This document shows, in pieces, positions 57,775 to 64,000 of a stretch of 64,000 nucleotides of DNA. The position numbers and the translations under genes were made by a program. The notes below the pieces were generated by a model that searched no databases, had not been told where the DNA came from, and saw only the letters and a program-made list of their open reading frames with translations. Location of the stretch: NCBI RefSeq assembly GCF_051622035.1, contig NC_135364.1, forward strand, positions 27,334,501 through 27,398,500. Reading direction: 5' to 3'. The DNA comes from Arctopsyche grandis. Taxonomy: Eukaryota > Arthropoda > Insecta > Trichoptera > Hydropsychidae. Numbering within the stretch: the first letter of the stretch is position 1; every line of letters begins with the position of its first letter.

Positions 57775-59735
57775 AATATTTATTGAGAATTTTTTCTATA
57801 TATGTATTTATGTACGTACATAGTACTTACAATTTCTGAATGTGTATTTCATATAAATTGAAATTTATTATATAATAACATTAGGTGAGATTATGGTTGC
57901 TTTAATTACCTGGAAATCATGAAAGACTTTTTTTTATCTTCAATTCTACAGTTCATTTACTAACTGAAGGGAACAAACGAAACTTTTTTTTAAGTATATA
58001 TTCTAAATTTCAATAGTGTCACATTTGTATTTGCTACTAAATGAACCACCACGGTGATAATCTTTTCACAAACACTATACATATATTGTGTTCAAATCAA
58101 GATAATAAACTTTCGCTATGTCGCCAAATATAACTCTAAAATTTGTGAATGCTTTTATATAAATGTATACACTGATTAGTTCAATTAGAAATATTTATAA
58201 TTTTCATTCCGTTTTCCACTCTAAACTTAAGATGTTTCTGCAACGACCAATTTTCTTTGTAGTGGCCATTTACAATGTATCAACAACACTCACTGATAAC
58301 ATCTACATATACCGAGAGGTAAAAGGTTCTGTGTCCATTTTATCAACTTTACAGGGATTTTTTAATACATCATAAAAAGATTTGCACTATATTTTTGTTA
58401 CAAACATACATAAGACTGTTTTCTTCCAAATGTATTTAGTATTTTGCATTCAGATAGAACCTTAACATGAAAATAATACTCATAATACCAGCATGTATTT
58501 TAAAACCGACCTAGTACGGGTCTTTCATCTCGAAATGGCGTATTAAATAATGTACAACGAGCTAATAAAAAATATCAATATTAACAGTTCGAATTGTCTC
58601 CAAAATACACACACACACACACACACACATTTTTCAAAAGCATGAAAACGTAACCAGTGATCAATACTAAGTACAAATCAGTAAAATATCAGATAGAACA
58701 TTAAAATTAAAATAGTACTCATAATACGAGCATATTTTTACGGGTATTTCATCTCAAAATGGCGTATTAAAAAATGTACAACGTTCCAATACAAAATTTC
58801 AATGTTGGCGGTGTTTGAATTGTCTCCAAAATACACACACACACATTTTTTAAAAGCATGAAAACGTAACCAGTGATCAATACTGAGTACAAATCAGTAA
58901 AATATCAAGGTCGAATTTTCTCACAATCACCAAACTATTGATACTTTGTATAGATGAAGTAAAAATTCTAGGAGCAGCTTATATGTGTGTAGGAAACTTA
59001 TCATGAATTTTGCACATGAGATGTGTATTTCTGCCAGCATACATATTTACATATAAAATCGCACATTATAAAGCACTTTTTTGCTACTGCGCATCCTAGA
59101 AAAAAGTAGGTGGAAATACGTCATCATGAGATGAACAACAGATACTTTTCTTGATCGGTGTACGTGCATAAATTTGGACATGGGATCTTAAACTTCTCAA
59201 TTACGAATAAAACTACTAGAAATATTGTAGGTTCAATAATACATTTGGCACTGAGTGTATTCCTAGATTACTAGTGACATAATTTTCTAATATCTCATAA
59301 GAAATTTCATGTACATCGTATATTATCAATTTAAAGAATGGTGTTTGTACTTGTTTTAGTCGGTGTAAAGGGATCATGTAACAATGCACAAAGAATGTTA
59401 GATCCTTCGTTGGTTTTTGAATTCGAATTCGATGTTGCACAATTTTTCAATGCATTGGTTTACTTTTCACGTAGTGTGTTTTTACAAATTAGTAATGGCT
59501 CATGAAACTATTTTTCAATTGACGGTGATTCACGTAGTTCGTGCAATTTTAGTACACGACATTAAATTGTGAATGTAATATGTGTGATATTTGTTTTTTG
59601 TAAATAAATAAAACAGTGCATGTTTACAAGATTTGCGTTTTCTTATTCATCGTCAACTTTCAATTCACATTATTATTATATCACCTTCAAAAATTGAATT
59701 GTTTCTGAAAAAGGATCTAAGCTACATGTAAGTTT
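57775..59735. other. Intergenic stretch downstream of STE24
   Basis: Possible polyadenylation signal AATAAA at 58104-58109. Two related blocks (about 58440-58690 and 58695-58960) each contain AATACACACACACAC, AGCATGAAAACGTAACCAGTG and ATCAGTAAAATATCA, a direct duplication of the (CA)n-linked repeat seen at 42.0 kb. No gene seen. Confidence 0.5.
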
Positions 59736-59736
59736 T

Positions 59737-60060
59737 AGCCAGCAGCATAGCTCGGTCGTTAAGCTTCTGCTTAGCGTCGAGAGGCGCCGGGTTCGATCCC
59801 AGGGCTGGGCCTCGAGTGAAAATGAAAAAAAATGGCTAAAATCCCTTCTATACAATGTCACCTATAATTTGTGATCGAATAATGTGCAATAAATAAGTTT
59901 GTGTACAATTTGATAGATGTCTCATTGATTTGCGAGTTTTTCAGTGTCTCGTAATTCAGTAACTTATATAAAAATGCTGTATTGTAATTGGCCAGGAAGG
60001 CGCATTGGGGTTTACCTGTAAGGCCTTCCTGGTATATATGTAAAAAATAAATAAATAAAA
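59737..60060 (+). repeat. tRNA-derived SINE with (AAAT)n tail
   Basis: Best preserved head in the window: TAGCTCGGTCGTTAAGCTTC (A box) and GGGTTCGATCCCAG (B box). The body is shortened, the tail is GGCCAGGAAGGCGCATTGGG, and it ends in AAATAAATAAATAAAATAAAT. Confidence 0.87.
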
Positions 60061-60248
60061 TAAATATGGACGGCAGTAGCTTTTCGAATAATTGTTGTAT
60101 AATATTAAAAACATACCTACAAAATTGTATATTATTAAGCATGATTACAATTCTGCTAAATTTTGATAATTTTACTGCATGAAAAATAATAACGTAACAT
60201 CGAAACGAAAATTGATCATTTTGTAATTTTCAATATGGCGCACTGTTA

Positions 60249-60600
60249 GGGCGAAAACACACGGAGTGGTACATGGTACGTTGGCTTGGGAGAAAGAAGC
60301 TCTCTTGTTTCCGGAACATGAGGTCATAGATGGGATTCGGACTCGAAAAATTGTTTCGTCTTGCCCACAATAGGGCAGAATTCGCACGGGCCATAGACAA
60401 TGTCTGTCCATGATATTCAGATACGGATTCGGAAGTAGAAGTAGAAGGATGCGGAAGTACAATAGAAGAATGAAGAGTGTCAAACCTAACAGAGTCCAGG
60501 CAGCGGAATAAAGATATCTCAGGGAGATGGTAAAATCAAATATATAAGACGGATAAAATAAAATCCCTGACAATTGATAAATTTTATATTTCTTGATCTC
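60249..60600. mobile_element. PIF/Harbinger-like MITE, left end only
   Basis: TTA then GGGCGAAAACACACGG, followed by sequence not seen in the shorter MITEs. No right terminus before the next copy at 60606. Might be part of a larger relative. Confidence 0.5.
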
Positions 60601-60605
60601 AGTTA

Positions 60606-60958
60606 GGGCGAAAACACACTGAGTGTAAAGTGGCACGTGTTTTTTTTAGATGCTTCCAAACATGTGAAAAAACGCAGCACATAGTACACAGCCCCAAAAA
60701 TGGTATTTTCCCCCTGGGTATTTTCGGTGATATTTTATCCTTGCTTAACAGTGATCGATAACGGTGAATCCCATATTTGAAGAAATGTAGGAGAAACTTG
60801 GTTGCATATAAATATGCATACACTTGCGACCTCCCAAACATATGCATTCTCCACGTGCAAGTACACCCGAATTCGGTTTAGGGAACATCCACTGTTTACA
60901 GTCACAGCGGGAAGCCAAGGACAAGTGACGTCCCATACTTTTTAGTGTGTTTTCACCC
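60606..60958. mobile_element. PIF/Harbinger-like MITE
   Basis: GGGCGAAAACACACTGAG to TAGTGTGTTTTCACCC, duplication TTA (60603-60605, 60959-60961). Shares TGCTTAACAGTGATCGATAA and ATCCCATATTTGAAG with copies at 24.8 and 37.1 kb, plus a central insertion (about 60800-60900). Confidence 0.87.
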
Positions 60959-60964
60959 TTACGC

Positions 60965-61825
60965 GCATCGTCATTATTAAAGGGCGGACAGGAAACGTGC
61001 TTTTTCCAAGAATCAGGGTGTTTTGGGTCTATTTACAAAGCTAGATAAAAAAAAGTATTGTGGCGGCTCGCTTATACGACATGGTCGAGTTTGGTTGCCT
61101 TCCTGCGAGTGGGGACCAACCCGGCTGGGTTCGGACAGCCGCTACTCACTCTGTCTTCAGCTGTCATATAATAAACACGTGCATTAACATGCCAGTCGTC
61201 TCATTCGTTCATCCTCCATAGTATCTAGCCTCATATAATTGAACAAAGCACAGCGAACAATTAACAATGAACGGTACGCTTCCGGTCCTACCTCTAGTCA
61301 TTATGATCACTCTGAGGAAATTCGGCAGCAATAAATATTGGTGAAAAGCGACTGTAAATGGAAAAAAACTAAATTTGATTACTACAAGACTCATTTATCA
61401 GACACTACAATTCCTCGTAGTGTTAGTCATTTACAGGATTTCATACTTTTATCGCACGAAATGACCTTACTTGTCGCAAATCTTTCAGACTGTTGTAAAT
61501 CGTCAGACCGGCTAGTTATTATGTGGGGGGTAACGGTCGTTGGCCACTGGATTTTTAAATTAAAAAATAATAATGTCCTCGATCGTGATCCTGATAACTC
61601 TTGACTGATGGCAATATATGATATTAATTTATAGTCAATTGTAGTTGATATGTCAAGTGAACAGCGATTAAATTGTTTGTCCTACCCTTAAAACGGTGTA
61701 ACCAAATCTATTGTTGCTATTTCTCCGTAACGGTAGAGTTCGTATTGAGTGAATTCAACCGTAACAACGCACATCCTCGCCATAAACAACCTGTGCTAAG
61801 ATATCGATATAAAATCATATAAATT
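60965..61825. other. Unassigned stretch, possible LTR-like fragment
   Basis: TGTGGCGGCTCGCTTATACG (about 61069) and an AATAAACACGTGC (about 61176) are suggestive of an LTR, but I found no matching end or target duplication. An 88-codon frame (61338-61604) has no motif. Confidence 0.3.
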
Positions 61826-61829
61826 CGTG

Positions 61830-62245
61830 CTTGGGGTGCATCGCAGATTGAAAAAAAATCTCGTTCCTTATCTTCCGTTTCCTGTGGCCGTTGGCCGGGT
61901 GTTTCTGCGAGCAGGAGCGGACAAAACAAACAGGGGAACGGATCGAAATAAAAACAAAGAGGAGGCGATGAGAAGAGGAGATGGGGAAGGCATTTGGCAA
62001 GAGCAAGAGCAAGCAGATATATTCAGCAGAGAAGAGCATTGGTAAAAGTTAAACATAGTGCAGCCGGCGGCAGTGTTTTGGTGTTGGCGGTTGCATTGCC
62101 AGTTATAAACCGGCTTTCGCCGCGTGTGGTTGTGTGGTTTACGCGCGTCGCCATTTGCGTTCACCTGTCAACACTGCATGCCGCATGCTTGCCAACTACA
62201 TCCCCTACACCCCGCAGCTAGTGAAAGACGTTTCGCTTTTCAGAG
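61830..62245 (+). promoter_or_regulatory. CpG-rich block, possible promoter/5' exon of a gene beyond the right edge
   Basis: Markedly richer in G+C and CpG than its surroundings, with TATAAACCGGC at about 62104 and a possible donor CAGAGGTAACT at about 62246. A frame from ATG at about 62179 stays open to that donor (MPHACQLHPLHPAASERRFA...). No downstream exon was found in the window. This is inference from composition. Confidence 0.3.
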
Positions 62246-62249
62246 GTAA

Positions 62250-64000
62250 CTTTCCGAAAATTACTATTTCAACCCTATCTTTCAAATTAATAAAGCAAAA
62301 GCTTAATTTTCAATAAACAATAAATAAAAAAACGAATAACATAAACATCCCCCTCGCTGAAAAGTTGAAATTATAAAACTCACAGCCTCGGATAATAAAA
62401 TCCTCCATTCATTGAGCGATCGATTGAATTAGTAGCCGTTACAAATTTCACATTCGAACGTTTATCTGCATCTAATTTGATAAGATTGAAAAAAACTAAA
62501 ACCGGTAATAAAAAACTCCCATTGAAATTCGTTTTAACGAATTTATCATTTTGCACCAAACAAAACACTGACGCCAATTGACAGCAAAATTCTATACATT
62601 GCTATCAGTTAGTAGTTTACAGGAGTACCATACAAGGCTTTCCATGTTGGCATAACATCTTTAAAATTCAATTAGCCAATATCTGCACACTGGCCAACAA
62701 CTGTAGTGTTTCCCCTGCATATTTATATGTATGTAAATACATATATAATATAAAATTGTTTATGGGATTTATTTATCATACTTCATTTTAAACTTATATG
62801 ATTATATTCTAAAATAATTATGGAAAGTTCTTAAAGATTTTATATAAAAATGTAATTACATTATTCAAACATACATATATGTAGTTTATTGTTTGACCAT
62901 TGTGACCTTTGAGATATATGTACAATGCATTCCCCAAGCCAAATTTAATTTTCGTATCGTTTTTGTTATAGTGGCCAATATGAGTACAATGTATTATATG
63001 ATAAGTATAACAATGGATTTCTCATGATCCCGAAAAATAATTTTAAACATGACCAGGCGTCGCCCAACTTAAAATGTGGTCACTATCTTACCTCAGCAAT
63101 GCGTTTTATAATATATTTAGATATATTTTTTAGTATTTATATTATATAATTGCTAGCCGGTCATGCTTATTAATTTAGACCTTGATACCAATAAAAAGTT
63201 GACGTGTTCGAATTTGCGTTGCTATGTCAATAGTCAACAGTCAAAGATTCAAAATAGAAGAACCGGAAGTAGACCTGTGTATTTTATCTGAGGGATTCAT
63301 CCCTACATCGTATTCTATCACCTGAGGCAAGTCCATACGATTATCTTATTTTTTAACTCGATGTTTAACAACGCCATTATCATCGTACCGTTATTAATTG
63401 GCATTTTACATGCGAATTTGTATGTAAATTTGAATGTCATAATAATCATGTAAAAATATAAACATCACAGTCAGCATTTTTGGTATATGGGAATATTGCT
63501 CTCTCTCTCTCTAGTTTTATTTTTTTGTGGTATTTAAAAAGAAGCAGTTGGATGAGTGGTATCAAGTGAAGTCACTGCTGCTTTCTGAAGAGCAGTTCAA
63601 TGATTTACACTAGAAAAAAAACCGTGTCAAGTGACTACTGTGAATGACAGTTGACAACATGTGGTATACCAACATAGGCTCTTCTCTCCAACGACTGGTT
63701 GTAATCAGCGTGCGTTTGTTTGGATGTAATCTGGAATTTGTATTCTCAATGAAAATGCAGGAGAGTGCACCCACCCAAACCCACGTGACCTGGCCTGTTG
63801 ATGCTGCACCTGAGAGATATATCTGCGAGATGCACACCGCGGCGGTATCCTCTGTCCTCGCGAGATTTATTGCAGTTTTAGTTTTAACATCTCGTGTTCT
63901 CCAACTTGATTCCTGGAAATGGAATTATTTATTCCGGACTTGCATCCGACGACCACTTTCGGATGTTTCTTTCGCTCTCCGCACCCAAAATGGTATACTC
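62250..64000. other. Unassigned right-end stretch
   Basis: AT-rich until about 63600, then mixed composition. A (CT)n tract is at 63499-63513. A 75-codon minus frame (63610-63837) has no motif. No gene is supported. Confidence 0.4.

Noticed and set aside
59737-59805. tRNA-like A and B boxes in the SINE heads
   Set aside because: The cloverleaf is not kept and the sequence continues into the SINE body, so these are not tRNA genes.

Overview
This is a window of an AT-rich, intron-containing animal nuclear genome, almost certainly an insect. The gene families (insect-type SLC22 carriers, STE24, RPF2), the short TTAGG stretch and the mix of transposons all point that way. I cannot fix the order from the sequence. 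No bacterial, organellar or CRISPR features were seen.

Four host genes are supported by joined exons with GT/AG borders and matching phases. (1) RPF2, a Brix-domain ribosome assembly factor, minus strand, 8216-9652, five exons, 313 aa. (2) SLC22 organic-cation-transporter-like gene A, plus strand, 14559-22132, four exons, 519 aa. (3) Its paralogue, SLC22-like gene B, plus strand, 47549-52571, four exons, also 519 aa. (4) STE24/ZMPSTE24 CAAX prenyl protease, plus strand, 55182-57770, two exons, 476 aa. For genes A, B and STE24 the small first exon was placed by eye: an ATG plus a donor in the phase the next exon needs. An orphan ATG exon at 29248-29266 has the right phase to be an alternative first exon of gene B. 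A CpG-rich block at about 61830-62240 may be the promoter or 5' exon of a gene beyond the right edge.

Most of the rest is transposable element sequence, much of it nested. I recognise a non-autonomous Helitron family (A, nine copies, A|TC...CTAG|T ends with a 3' hairpin) and three other Helitron types; tRNA-derived SINEs; Jockey-like and RTE-like LINE 3' ends; six solo LTRs of one gypsy/17.6-like family (TSD ATAT or ATAC) and one solo LTR of another family (TSD CAAC); hAT elements with 8-bp duplications; PIF/Harbinger-like MITEs (TSD TTA/TAA); piggyBac-like MITEs (TTAA); and long-inverted-repeat foldback elements with 9-bp duplications, as in Mutator-like elements. There are also decayed hAT and piggyBac transposase remnants and a 309-bp tandem repeat.

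Region by region: 1-8.2 kb is repeats plus unremarkable AT-rich DNA; 8.2-9.7 kb RPF2; 9.7-14.2 kb dense MITEs; 14.5-22.3 kb gene A; 22.3-47.5 kb is a long repeat-rich interval with solo LTRs, Helitrons and SINEs; 47.5-52.6 kb gene B with a repeat-filled first intron; 54.2-57.8 kb a piggyBac remnant and then STE24; 58-64 kb SINE, Harbinger-like MITEs and the CpG-rich block. The host genes do not form a pathway. Only the two SLC22 genes are obviously related, as a dispersed tandem duplication.
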